Positions 29,348 to 38,203 of a DNA stretch of 64,000 bases are shown piece by piece (the stretch's first letter is position 1; each line of letters opens with the position of its first letter). The position numbers and the translations under genes were made by a program. The stretch covers positions 1 through 64,000 of the forward strand of contig NZ_BAOG01000054.1 of assembly GCF_000400365.1 (NCBI RefSeq). The letters run 5' to 3'. The notes beneath the pieces are model-generated. The model did no database searches, had not been told where the DNA came from, and was given only the letters and a program-made list of their open reading frames with translations. The stretch comes from Vibrio jasicida CAIM 1864 = LMG 25398. Lineage in GTDB: Bacteria > Pseudomonadota > Gammaproteobacteria > Enterobacterales > Vibrionaceae.

Positions 29348-29359
29348 TATCGTAATTCT

Positions 29360-30220
29360 TTATTTCTTCGTATGAAACTGCTCGCAAGCGAGCATCGTGT
29401 TCTCAATTAGGCTTGCTACCGTCATAGGACCTACGCCGCCCGGTACAGGAGTAATAAAGCTCGCGTTCTCACGTGCTTTATCGTATTCCACGTCGCCGAC
29501 TAGCTTGCCAGACTCAAGACGGTTGATGCCCACATCGACCACAACAGCCCCTTTCTTAATCCACTCGCCAGGAATGAAGTTTGGCTTACCAACCGCAACC
29601 ACAACAAGGTCTGCTTGGCGAACGTGGCCTTCTAGATCTTTCGTAAAGCGGTGACAAGTTGTCGTTGTACAGCCTGCAAGTAGCAGCTCAAGTGTCATAG
29701 GACGACCAACGATGTTTGATGCGCCAACCACAACCGCGTGCTTGCCACGTAGTTCGATGTTGTAACGATCAAGAAGAGTAATGATGCCTTTTGGCGTGCA
29801 AGAGCGAAGCTTAGGAATACGCTGCGCTAGACGGCCCACGTTATAAGGGTGGAAGCCATCCACGTCTTTCTCTGGGTGAATACGCTCAAGAACATGCGTT
29901 GCATCGATGCCAGCAGGAAGTGGCAACTGAACAAGAATACCGTCGATTTCTGCATCATTGTTCAACTCGTCAATGAGAGATAGCAACTCTTCTTCCGACG
30001 TAGTCGCAGGAAGGTCAAAAGACTTAGAGACAAAGCCAACTTCTTCGCACGCACGGCGTTTGCTGCCAACGTAAACTTGAGAAGCTGGATCTTCACCAAC
30101 TAGAACAACTGCAAGACCTGGTGCACGTAGGCCCGCTTCAACGCGAGCTTTCACTCGTGCTGCAACTTCGGATCGAACAGTTTGGGAAATGAGAGTTCCA
30201 TCTATATTTTGAGCAGTCAT
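29360..30220 (-). CDS. folD: Bifunctional methylene-THF dehydrogenase/methenyl-THF cyclohydrolase
   Basis: A 286-residue FolD that interconverts 5,10-methylene-THF and 10-formyl-THF with NADP. The catalytic-domain segment [14 protein letters not shown] (Tyr and Lys), [10 protein letters not shown], the nucleotide-binding [10 protein letters not shown] and the C-terminal [10 protein letters not shown] are all visible. It is divergent from the tRNA-Arg gene. Confidence 0.96.
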   Translation of the reverse strand: MTAQNIDGTLISQTVRSEVAARVKARVEAGLRAPGLAVVLVGEDPASQVYVGSKRRACEEVGFVSKSFDLPATTSEEELLSLIDELNNDAEIDGILVQLPLPAGIDATHVLERIHPEKDVDGFHPYNVGRLAQRIPKLRSCTPKGIITLLDRYNIELRGKHAVVVGASNIVGRPMTLELLLAGCTTTTCHRFTKDLEGHVRQADLVVVAVGKPNFIPGEWIKKGAVVVDVGINRLESGKLVGDVEYDKARENASFITPVPGGVGPMTVASLIENTMLACEQFHTKK

Positions 30221-30381
30221 GACTTTCCTTTTAAATTGAGAAGGGAAATTATTTGCGGCGCATTGTCGCAGAAAATCTATTTAACATCCATACGCAAACG
30301 TTTGCTTTGTGGTGTTTTTGAACATTTCTCGTTTCAATGCCCTTTTTTTAGGCATTCAGGTCAGAATGTTATGAAAACACG

Positions 30382-30409
30382 TTGATTTAAGCGCTTGAAC
30401 TCGTATAAT
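30382..30409 (+). promoter_or_regulatory. Promoter of tRNA-Arg
   Basis: TTGATT and TATAAT are separated by 16 bp, followed by a GC-rich discriminator before the tRNA, as expected for a stringently controlled sigma-70 stable-RNA promoter. Confidence 0.75.
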
Positions 30410-30423
30410 CCTGTCCCTGTAGC

Positions 30424-30500
30424 GCGCCCTTAGCTCAGCTGGATAGAGCACGTCCCTTCTAAGGATGTGGTCATAGGTTCGAATCCTATAGGGCGTGCCA
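30424..30500 (+). tRNA. tRNA-Arg (anticodon TCT)
   Basis: A full cloverleaf with encoded CCA: acceptor GCGCCCT/AGGGCGT, D arm GCTC..GAGC, anticodon loop CTTCTAA giving anticodon TCT for AGA codons, and T arm ATAGG-TTCGAAT-CCTAT. It closely resembles E. coli tRNA-Arg(UCU). It is a single-copy tRNA unit at the left edge of the APE cluster; tRNA genes of this type are frequent integration sites. Confidence 0.97.
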
Positions 30501-30508
30501 TTTATTCA

Positions 30509-30543
30509 AAAGCCCCGATAACTCCTCGAGTTATCGGGGCTTT
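30509..30543 (+). terminator. Terminator of tRNA-Arg (cassette-edge palindrome copy 1)
   Basis: A 16-bp perfect stem AAAGCCCCGATAACTC/GAGTTATCGGGGCTTT with a CTC loop, then GTCGTTTT. Near-identical palindromes recur at 48698-48732 and 59243-59267. Confidence 0.88.
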
Positions 30544-30563
30544 GTCGTTTTAGCCAATTTAAT

Positions 30564-30595
30564 AAAAAAGCGCTAGTCTCTACTAGCGCTTTTTT
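30564..30595 (-). terminator. Terminator of the APE operon
   Basis: 14-bp stem AAAAAAGCGCTAGT/ACTAGCGCTTTTTT with loop CTCT and T tracts both ways. It lies 6 bp past the stop of the last APE gene and ends the long minus-strand transcript. Confidence 0.85.
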
Positions 30596-30601
30596 AACGG
30601 G

Positions 30602-31825
30602 TTAAATCTTCTTAAAAATGATCGAAGTGTTGATGCCACCGAACGCGAAGTTGTTACTCATTAAGTATTCCACTTTCAGTTCACGGCCTTGACCGGATAA
30701 GTAATCGAGATCACCACATTGTGGATCGAGTTTATCCAAGTTGAGGGTCGGGCTAAACCAACCTGTATGCATCATCTCAAGACTTAACCAGGCTTCGATA
30801 GCGCCGCAAGCGCCTAGAGTATGGCCAAAGTAGCTCTTTAAAGAACTGATTGGCACCTTACCGAGTGCATTGGCAGTCGCGTTACTTTCTGCGATATCTC
30901 CTCGGTCGGTTGCCGTTCCGTGAGCCGAAACATAATCGATTTTATCCGCAGGAATACCTGCATTCTGTAACGCCATTTCCATACAGATCTGCATGGTTTC
31001 CATTTGAGGTTGCGTCACGTGTGCCGCATCGCAGTTACTTGCAAAGCCGATAATCTCTGCATAGATTGTCGCACCACGTGCAACGGCGTGTTCGTATTCT
31101 TCTAAAACCAACGTACCCGCACCTTCACCGATCACTAGGCCGTCGCGGTCAGTGTCATAAGGCCTCGGTGTGCTTTTCGGCTCTTCATTTTTTAGACTGG
31201 TCGCAAAAAGGGTATCGAAGACAGCCGACTCTGTCGGACAAAGCTCTTCAGCGCCACCTGCAACCATAACGGTTTGGTAGCCGTGTTTGATAGCTTCGTA
31301 GGCGTAACCAATCGCTTGACTGCCAGAAGTACAGGCGCTGCTGGTCGGAATCACTCGACCACGTAAGCCGAAGAACAGCCCAACGTTAACTGCAGTCGTG
31401 TGCGGCATCATTTGTACGTAGGTGGTTGCAGTGATGGCTTTGGTGGTTTTCTCGTTAAGCATGACGCCAAAGGCACCAATCGCATCGGTACTGCCTGTTG
31501 AAGAGCCGTAAGCAATGCCAGTTTGGCCGTTTGTCAGCACTTCGTTGCCAATTAAGCCAGCTTGGTTTAATGCGTTTTCGGTGGCTACGGTAGCCAGTTT
31601 AGAAACACGACCCATGCCGCGAACTTGTTTGCGCTTGTAGTGCTTAGGCAGTTCAAAATCCATGACTGGGGCTGCCAGTTTGGTATTCAAACCATCATAT
31701 TGCTCGTAAGAGGGCATGTATTGAGTGGCGTTTTGACAATCGCGTAGTTTAGGTTCTACTGCAGACCAATCGTTACCAAAAGCAGTAACGCCGGACATGC
31801 CTGTTACAACGACTCGACGACTCAT
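30602..31825 (-). CDS. apeR: Aryl polyene beta-ketoacyl-ACP synthase (ApeR-like)
   Basis: A 407-residue FabF-type condensing enzyme. The catalytic triad is intact: Cys165 (TSSACTSGS), His302 (SAHGTATDRGD) and His335 (SYFGHTLGAC). In APE systems this ketosynthase takes part in starter or chain elongation with malonyl-ACP. It is the last gene of the minus-strand operon, overlapping the ketoreductase gene by 4 bp. The symbol is by position relative to described APE clusters. Confidence 0.85.
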   Translation of the reverse strand: MSRRVVVTGMSGVTAFGNDWSAVEPKLRDCQNATQYMPSYEQYDGLNTKLAAPVMDFELPKHYKRKQVRGMGRVSKLATVATENALNQAGLIGNEVLTNGQTGIAYGSSTGSTDAIGAFGVMLNEKTTKAITATTYVQMMPHTTAVNVGLFFGLRGRVIPTSSACTSGSQAIGYAYEAIKHGYQTVMVAGGAEELCPTESAVFDTLFATSLKNEEPKSTPRPYDTDRDGLVIGEGAGTLVLEEYEHAVARGATIYAEIIGFASNCDAAHVTQPQMETMQICMEMALQNAGIPADKIDYVSAHGTATDRGDIAESNATANALGKVPISSLKSYFGHTLGACGAIEAWLSLEMMHTGWFSPTLNLDKLDPQCGDLDYLSGQGRELKVEYLMSNNFAFGGINTSIIFKKI

Positions 31826-32547
31826 ACTAAGCCTCCGTTTACTGAAATGACTTGGCGAGTCACGTAGCCCGCGATGTCTGACATTAAGTAACTCACAAGG
31901 CCAGCGACCTCCTCTGGTTCACCCATCCGGCGCAGAGGGATTTGTGGCATCGCGTGCTCTTTTACGTGCTCGTCAACCATGCCAGTATCGATAAGACCGG
32001 GCGCCACGCAGTTTACGGTGATCTTGCGTTTTGCTAGCTCAAGAGCCAATGACTTAGTTGCACCAATCACGCCTGCTTTTGCTGCGCTGTAGTTGGTTTG
32101 GCCGCGGTTGCCCATCAAGCCAGATACCGAAGCCAGCGTTACAATGCGGCCGCCTTTGCGTTTTTGTACCATTGGCATCACACAAGGGTGCAAGACATTG
32201 TAGAAGCTATCTAGGTTAGTATGAATCACACCGTCCCACTCTTCTTCTGTCATTGCAGGGAAGGCGGTGTCGCGAGTAATCCCAGCATTGTTAACTACGC
32301 CGTAGTACGCGCCATGCTCGGCAATGTCCGCTTCTAGCTTGTTGCGGCATTCTTCACGGTTACTGATATCAAACTGAATTAGGCGGCCGTTGCCACCATT
32401 TTGTTGAATAGTATCTAAAGTATCTTGTGCGCCTTGTTGATCGCCCATGTAATGCACGACGATGTCAAAACCGTCTTTCGCAAGTTGAACGGCGATGGCT
32501 TTACCGATGCCTTTACTAGCACCTGTTACGAGGACTTGTCGGGTCAT
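31822..32547 (-). CDS. apeQ: 3-oxoacyl-ACP reductase (ApeQ-like)
   Basis: A 241-residue FabG-type short-chain dehydrogenase that reduces the beta-keto group during polyene elongation. It has the NADPH motif GASKGIGKAI near the N-terminus and the catalytic NYSAAKAG with Ser upstream (ASVSGLMG). I chose the internal ATG (MTRQVLVTGASKG), which has the 4-bp overlap with the preceding dehydratase gene; the longer frame adds 30 non-family residues. Confidence 0.87.
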   Translation of the reverse strand: MTRQVLVTGASKGIGKAIAVQLAKDGFDIVVHYMGDQQGAQDTLDTIQQNGGNGRLIQFDISNREECRNKLEADIAEHGAYYGVVNNAGITRDTAFPAMTEEEWDGVIHTNLDSFYNVLHPCVMPMVQKRKGGRIVTLASVSGLMGNRGQTNYSAAKAGVIGATKSLALELAKRKITVNCVAPGLIDTGMVDEHVKEHAMPQIPLRRMGEPEEVAGLVSYLMSDIAGYVTRQVISVNGGLV

Positions 32548-33008
32548 TGTTGACTCCTGATTTTCATTTCTTTTAATTTTTCTTCTGATGGGACGTAAAC
32601 GTTCAGTTGGCAGGTCGCAATGGTCTTTTCTTGCCACTCAATTCGAGCCGAAAATACTGCCATACCATTGTCTTCCATCATTTTTTCTGCGTATACGTCG
32701 AGTATTTGCCCCTGCATAAACGCATCGCAATCTGCCACGTAGCGTCGGCTGCCAAGCAAAAAACCGATGGGCGGTTCTTCACCTTGAGTAAGCGCGTGAT
32801 AGCCGGACCAAGCGGCGACAGATTGAGCCATGAACTCGATACCGACATAAGCAGGCACCGAGAGGCTTTCTTGGTTGAAGAATGGATTGTGGTCACCGAT
32901 ATCAACTTGGCAATGAATGGTGTCTTGCTGAACGTCTAAAGCACGATCAACCAGAATCATCGGTTTATCGTGCGGAAGCAGTTGTTCAATAGGGGGAAGT
33001 TTAGTCAT
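32544..33008 (-). CDS. apeP: Hotdog-fold 3-hydroxyacyl-ACP dehydratase (ApeP-like)
   Basis: A 154-residue hotdog protein (LPPIEQLLPHDKPMILVDRAL), one of the two dehydratases of the APE pathway that introduce the trans double bonds. The start lies inside the end of the upstream ketosynthase gene (8-bp overlap), which fits coupled translation and decides against the longer frame. Confidence 0.83.
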   Translation of the reverse strand: MTKLPPIEQLLPHDKPMILVDRALDVQQDTIHCQVDIGDHNPFFNQESLSVPAYVGIEFMAQSVAAWSGYHALTQGEEPPIGFLLGSRRYVADCDAFMQGQILDVYAEKMMEDNGMAVFSARIEWQEKTIATCQLNVYVPSEEKLKEMKIRSQQ

Positions 33009-34188
33009 GAGCGTAACCAAAAATGAGACTAACGTTATTACCACCAAAAGCAAAAGAGTTGCTTAAAATGGCCTTACTATTCAGTTTCGTTGCTGTTTCT
33101 ACCAACGAAATCTCGATGTCTTCGGCTTTATTTTCACAAGACTGAATCGGAAGGTCGAGGTCGTAATTTAAAATATGCCACGCAATGGCCGCTTCTGTGG
33201 CGCTGGCTGCACCCAACGTGTGACCTGTTAACGGTTTGGTTGAGCTGACAGGGACTGCATCGCCAAAGCAACGATGGATGGCTTTGCTTTCCATCGAATC
33301 ATTCAGTGGTGTTGCTGTGCCATGGGCGTTGATGTAACCAATGTCACTTGGTGATAAGCCCGCATTTTCGAGTGCCTTCATCATCGCTTGTTCTGCGCCA
33401 ACACCTTCAGGGTGAGGGGCGGAGATATGATGCGCGTCAGAGCTGTCACCTGTGCCAAGTAAGGCCACTTTGGTTGGAGATGTACTTAGCAACATAACAG
33501 AAGCCGATTCGCCAATGTTGATGCCATTACGGTCAGCACTGAAAGGTGCGCAGTGCCGTTCTGAAAGAGCTTCTAATCCGTTGAAGCCGTTAAGTGTTAG
33601 GCGACAAATCGTATCGACACCACCGACAATCACCGCATCTACAAGCCCGGTTCGAATCAGGCGTTGAGCAGTAATAAATACGCGGCCACTCGAAGAGCAA
33701 GCTGTGGAAACTGCATAACACGGTCCGGTTAAACCAAAGTAAGCGGCGACAAAGTCACTGCAATTGCCAAGTTCTTGCTTGCGATAGTGGTAGCTTGCAG
33801 GGAAGTCTCCTTCGGAGAGTTTTTCTGCAAATGCCACCTCGCCATCGGTGATGCCTGACGTGCTGCTACCGATAACAACGGCAACACGTTCTGCGCCATA
33901 CTGTTCTATGGCGTCGCGCACAGGCCCTTCAATCTGACGAAAAGCAGATAGTGCCAGACGATTGTTGCGAGTATCAAATGGGACTAACTCAGGCGGTATC
34001 TCTGGTAACGACTCTGCCACTCGGCCAATCACTGTTTGGCGGCCAGAGTTCAGAATATCCGCATCAATGACCATGTTAGATGGTTGGATTCCAGCTAGGC
34101 ACCGATGAATAACGTTTTCATCTTTGCCCAATGCGGAATGAAAACCACAGGCCTGAATATACAAAGGTTGAGGAGAGCGAGTTGGCAT
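33001..34188 (-). CDS. apeO: Aryl polyene ketosynthase (ApeO-like)
   Basis: A 395-residue FabF-like condensing enzyme with the complete triad Cys164 (VSTACSSSGR), His289 (NAHGTATPLND) and His323 (LTGHTLGAAS). In characterised APE systems the active ketosynthase pairs with a chain-length-factor-like partner; the ApeC-like protein at 45098-45838 is the obvious partner here. It follows apeN by 20 bp. Confidence 0.85.
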   Translation of the reverse strand: MPTRSPQPLYIQACGFHSALGKDENVIHRCLAGIQPSNMVIDADILNSGRQTVIGRVAESLPEIPPELVPFDTRNNRLALSAFRQIEGPVRDAIEQYGAERVAVVIGSSTSGITDGEVAFAEKLSEGDFPASYHYRKQELGNCSDFVAAYFGLTGPCYAVSTACSSSGRVFITAQRLIRTGLVDAVIVGGVDTICRLTLNGFNGLEALSERHCAPFSADRNGINIGESASVMLLSTSPTKVALLGTGDSSDAHHISAPHPEGVGAEQAMMKALENAGLSPSDIGYINAHGTATPLNDSMESKAIHRCFGDAVPVSSTKPLTGHTLGAASATEAAIAWHILNYDLDLPIQSCENKAEDIEISLVETATKLNSKAILSNSFAFGGNNVSLIFGYAHD

Positions 34189-34208
34189 ATAGATTTACTA
34201 AGGTCGTT

Positions 34209-34835
34209 CTAATTTAATTGATATTGCAGTGTTTGAATGGAGATTGAAAACCCATGTTTGAGGTGGTGAAAATCAATCTGACCTTTTAACTTGTCAGCGT
34301 TTGCATAGCGTATCGCTATGACCTTTTCACCGTCGCTATCAAATACGGTTCGGGAATATCCATCATCAATCATTCGCCACCTTACCTTATTTAGCGGCGC
34401 TTCCCAAGCGGAACTCGGCCACAGCGTGATCATTAGATTGAATAGTACCTGCTCTGGTTCCGGTAAGGTGCCTTGTAGCCCGTTTAAAATTTCAGTATTG
34501 ATTTGCGTGCCATCGTATTGCAGTGACAAGACGCGAGTTCCCCATGAGGAAAAACCAGCCAAGACCACATCAGCGTCGCTGACTTGCAATTGTACGGGTA
34601 ATTGTTCTTGCTTGTCTTTGCCATCAATCGACCAAGTCGCGGTGATCAATTGGCTTGCTGTGAGCTGGTAGCCTAGTGCGTTCGGGGCTGGAAGAGAGAC
34701 TTGGGTGCCTTTGGCTATTTCCACCGTTGGCGTTGACTGCTGAGGAACTAAGCTACACGCACTGAGCAGAATGCTTAGCGTGAGGCCAACAGTAACTCGG
34801 AGCATCGTGGTTATCTTCATCGTTCTGAGCTTCAT
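34209..34835 (-). CDS. apeN: DUF3261 lipoprotein of the APE cluster (ApeN-like)
   Basis: A 208-residue lipoprotein, lipobox LLSACS with the lipidated Cys27. It belongs to the DUF3261 family found beside APE export genes. Together with the LolA-like and MMPL proteins it probably helps move the aryl polyene lipid to the outer membrane. Its ATG overlaps the MMPL stop (ATGA). Confidence 0.8.
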   Translation of the reverse strand: MKLRTMKITTMLRVTVGLTLSILLSACSLVPQQSTPTVEIAKGTQVSLPAPNALGYQLTASQLITATWSIDGKDKQEQLPVQLQVSDADVVLAGFSSWGTRVLSLQYDGTQINTEILNGLQGTLPEPEQVLFNLMITLWPSSAWEAPLNKVRWRMIDDGYSRTVFDSDGEKVIAIRYANADKLKGQIDFHHLKHGFSISIQTLQYQLN

Positions 34836-37174
34836 TGTGATTTATCTTCCGTCATGATGGCGATAGGAGAGAGCAGCCAAGCGATAAAAATACCGCTTAA
34901 TACCGTGATACCAAAGCTATGGATGGCATGCGTTTGGCTCAACGAGAGCAGGCCAAAAGATAAGACTGTGGTAATGGCTGACAACGTAATTGCAAGCAAG
35001 GTGCTGAGACTGCGAGCCTTCTCGGCAAAGAACAAGGTGTAGTCGATACCAATACCAAGAATCAAAATCAGGCCAAGTAAGTTAAACAGATTGAGCGTTG
35101 AACCCGCGGCCACGGCTGCTGCCAGGCCCCCGGCACAAGCAATGGCAGACGGTAACAAGATTCGCCAAGCGTGTTTAAAGCCGTAGCGTTTGACTAATAC
35201 TGCAAAAATTAAGGCTGTCGCTGCCAGCAATAGCTCCATGATTTTGATTCGGTATTCGCCAAACAGGGTCGAAATTTCTTCTGCTTTGTTTAGGTAAGTC
35301 ACGTCAGCTTGTGATTGAGCGAACGCTTGCACCAGACCGAGATTCTTAACTTCATTCAGTGTAATCACGGCGGCTGATTTACCTGCAATCTCACCTAAAT
35401 GCAGAAAGCGAATCGGTTCTGATACCGGGTTACTGAGGTACTGTGATAGCGTGATTGGCGCAAATTCAGCTTGTAACTCTGGCACTTTAGTCAGTTGTAA
35501 TCCTGCTGCTAATGCTGGCCCCTGAGTTTGGTACAAGTGGCTGATTAAGCTGAAATCTTGTTGTTGGCGCTGATTCGAACCTAAGTATTGAGCCAAACTC
35601 TGATGGCCTTTGATAAGGCGCTCTTTTTGCCAGTTAACTAAAATCAGCTCAAGGCTTTCCAAGCGCTGCATTAAGGCTTCATCTGAGTCAGCAGTAACGA
35701 CCAACATTTGTTGTGATGCCTGTATGCCACTCACTTGTGTTATCAAGGCTTCTTGTTGCTTTAACGTCGCTGGCATGGCTTGCAGTTGGCGAATATCATC
35801 ATCGTATTTGAGTTGAGCAAGATAGTATCCGCTGATGGCTAAACACAACACAGGCAAACCGAATTTGAAAGCAGGGTGCTGCCATAAGTTTAACCAAACT
35901 GAGAGCAAGCGCTTACTCGGTAAAATTGCGGCCGATTGAGAGGGCTTTGTCGCCAATATCGGATACCAAGCCACGACGGTCGCATAGGCGGCAATCAAAC
36001 CAATCGATGAGAACAGAGCCAACTGCTGCAGCCCAGGAAAAGGCGCGACCAGCATACCTAAATAGCCAATCAAACTGGTGACAAGCCCAAGTGTGATTGC
36101 AGCAAAGATGTGTTTCAGCCCCAAGCGGCTGTCCCATTGATTACCAGCGGCTAATCGTTCTGTTAGATAATGGAAAGCGTAGTCAATGGAAACGCCAATC
36201 AGACTCGCGCCAAAAACCAAGCTAAACAGGTGAACTCTGCCAAAAATCCATGTCGTGATACCTAGTGCGATGGCAAGTCCAACCGAGATAGACAATAGTG
36301 CTAAAGCCAATGGCGTTACACTACGGAAGACTACGAGAAACAGCACTACAATTCCTAGCAGAGAGAATACGCCGATGGTACTGATTTCTGACTTCGCGCT
36401 TTGAGTTCCAAAATCGGCATAAAACAGCACACCAGTATGTGCCGTTTGTACGCCATATTTGTTAGCAATGGTGTGTTCCAATTGGTCAATTTCAGGCACC
36501 GCCAATTGGGTTGATAATGCGTAAGGTGAGCCACCTAATGTCGCCGTGATCAACAAATAAGGTTGGCCGTTCTTCTCGGTAAACAAATACCCATTTTCTA
36601 AATGAAACGCTGAGGTTTGTTGAGTTACCTGACCTAAATAATCACGGAAGAGTAAGAACGGGTCGGTTTGTAACTCTTGTCCAGTCACGCCAGAAAAGGG
36701 ATTGTAGAGAGATTGAATCACATGCTGAACTTGCGCTTGAGGATTTGTTGTTAATCGTACGCGTTGTTCAGGAGTGAGCTGCTGAAAGCGATGGTTGAAA
36801 TAGTAACTTGCCCATGCTTTTTGCTTGTCTGGTGAGATTTTGCCGACAACTTCAGTAAAGTGCTGAGTTTGTTGTAAGCCTTGCTCAAATGCTGCTGCAG
36901 CCTGAAAAAGTTTGGCTTTATCTGGTGCCGACAAAACAAAAATAACCTTATCACTCATGCTGCTAGAAACCGCGTCGAAGGCTTGCTCAGCAATTGGGTT
37001 TTGCTGATTTTCTGGCAATAGCTTCAGAATGTTAGTTTCAATTGGTGAGTGCTCGCTACCAAGCCATTGCGTCAGCAACAGCGAACTTGCAAGCACTACA
37101 ACCCCCAACCAAACCAAAGCCAGTGAGTGCGAACCTAGCCGGAATTTAGAAGTCAAATTGAGCCTTTTCAGCAT
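34832..37174 (-). CDS. apeM: MMPL/RND-type exporter of the APE cluster (ApeM-like)
   Basis: A 780-residue RND/MMPL permease with two halves, each a large extracytoplasmic loop followed by about six membrane helices (first helix block about residues 255-420, second about 640-775). It is thought to lift the APE-lipid across the inner membrane. The gene overlaps the LolA-like gene by 29 bp and the lipoprotein gene by 4 bp. Confidence 0.85.
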   Translation of the reverse strand: MLKRLNLTSKFRLGSHSLALVWLGVVVLASSLLLTQWLGSEHSPIETNILKLLPENQQNPIAEQAFDAVSSSMSDKVIFVLSAPDKAKLFQAAAAFEQGLQQTQHFTEVVGKISPDKQKAWASYYFNHRFQQLTPEQRVRLTTNPQAQVQHVIQSLYNPFSGVTGQELQTDPFLLFRDYLGQVTQQTSAFHLENGYLFTEKNGQPYLLITATLGGSPYALSTQLAVPEIDQLEHTIANKYGVQTAHTGVLFYADFGTQSAKSEISTIGVFSLLGIVVLFLVVFRSVTPLALALLSISVGLAIALGITTWIFGRVHLFSLVFGASLIGVSIDYAFHYLTERLAAGNQWDSRLGLKHIFAAITLGLVTSLIGYLGMLVAPFPGLQQLALFSSIGLIAAYATVVAWYPILATKPSQSAAILPSKRLLSVWLNLWQHPAFKFGLPVLCLAISGYYLAQLKYDDDIRQLQAMPATLKQQEALITQVSGIQASQQMLVVTADSDEALMQRLESLELILVNWQKERLIKGHQSLAQYLGSNQRQQQDFSLISHLYQTQGPALAAGLQLTKVPELQAEFAPITLSQYLSNPVSEPIRFLHLGEIAGKSAAVITLNEVKNLGLVQAFAQSQADVTYLNKAEEISTLFGEYRIKIMELLLAATALIFAVLVKRYGFKHAWRILLPSAIACAGGLAAAVAAGSTLNLFNLLGLILILGIGIDYTLFFAEKARSLSTLLAITLSAITTVLSFGLLSLSQTHAIHSFGITVLSGIFIAWLLSPIAIMTEDKSQ

Positions 37175-37757
37175 CCGTCATTTCCAGTGGTAGTGAAGTC
37201 TGTTGAGTGAACTCGATTTCTGTTTTGTCACCACGCAGTTCTTCTAGCATTAATTGGTCGATATGTTGTTCACCAGAAAGGGTAATCACTTTAAATACCG
37301 CATTGAGGGGCGCTTGTTTAGGCGTTAGAGCCAGTTGCCATTTACCGTTTTCTTGAGCAGAGAAATTAAGCGTAAATTGCGCTTTTAGTGCTGCTGTATC
37401 GCCATGGAATACCGAAAGAAACACATGGCTGAAGTAAAACGCCATTGGGTTTTCTTGGGCCGTAATGATCTTTGAAACTTGATCCCCAAACGTTTGACGC
37501 AACTTGTTTTGAGTAAGCACTAAGTTCACAGCAAATGGCACTTGTTGTTGCCACAATAAGCCATGCGATTTACTGAGCGTAAATTTACCGGTTGATGTTA
37601 GCGGTTGATTGAACATTTCAAGGTGGCGGCTTTGTTTAAAGTCACCACGTACTATCTCGTTCTGAGATAACTGCTGTTGAAGGGATTCTAAATCAGTCAC
37701 TTGAGCCCAAGCAGAAACAGAGAACAGCATCAATAAAGAGCATAACCATTTGCGCAT
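37146..37757 (-). CDS. apeL: LolA-like outer-membrane lipoprotein carrier (ApeL-like)
   Basis: A 203-residue periplasmic protein with a signal peptide (RKWLCSLLMLFSVSAWA) and LolA-type sequence (LQQQLSQNEIVRGDFKQSRHL). It is expected to chaperone the hydrophobic APE-lipid through the periplasm. The ATG is shared with the stop of the thioesterase gene (TAATG), which decides the start. Confidence 0.83.
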   Translation of the reverse strand: MRKWLCSLLMLFSVSAWAQVTDLESLQQQLSQNEIVRGDFKQSRHLEMFNQPLTSTGKFTLSKSHGLLWQQQVPFAVNLVLTQNKLRQTFGDQVSKIITAQENPMAFYFSHVFLSVFHGDTAALKAQFTLNFSAQENGKWQLALTPKQAPLNAVFKVITLSGEQHIDQLMLEELRGDKTEIEFTQQTSLPLEMTDAEKAQFDF

Positions 37758-38203
37758 TAAGCAAGGCTCCCATGCTTGTGCCATTGTTCGATTTTGTCCA
37801 TGAATACGGCAGGTGAAGCAAAGCACATCTCTTGTTTCTCAATCGATACCGCGACTTGGGTCGTGTGCGCTTTACACATACGTTGGTCAGTGTTGGCATC
37901 GTAGATCACGTAGTCGACGCGCAAGCGGTTCTCCCACTCTGTCAGCTTTGCGGTAATACGAATTTCATGATTGAACGGAATCGCTTTTACGTACTTCACT
38001 CGCGTATCAATGATTGGCCACATGTAGCCAGACTCATTCATATCGCGGTAGCTGTATTCAATCTTTTCCATTAGGACACGACGTGCTTCTTCAAAATAGC
38101 GAAAGAAGTTTCCGTGATAAATCACACCCATTGGATCTGCATCTTGAAATGAGGTGATCATCGTCACCTCAGCTTCCAAAGGGTAAAGGACTTGTTCTTG
38201 CAT
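37757..38203 (-). CDS. apeK: Acyl-CoA/ACP thioesterase, 4HBT type (ApeK-like)
   Basis: A 148-residue hotdog thioesterase. The 4-hydroxybenzoyl-CoA thioesterase-type active-site stretch is DADPMGVIYHGNFFRYFEEA (Asp near residue 22). It may release or edit acyl chains in APE synthesis. The start ATG overlaps the ammonia-lyase stop as TAATG. Confidence 0.84.
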   Translation of the reverse strand: MQEQVLYPLEAEVTMITSFQDADPMGVIYHGNFFRYFEEARRVLMEKIEYSYRDMNESGYMWPIIDTRVKYVKAIPFNHEIRITAKLTEWENRLRVDYVIYDANTDQRMCKAHTTQVAVSIEKQEMCFASPAVFMDKIEQWHKHGSLA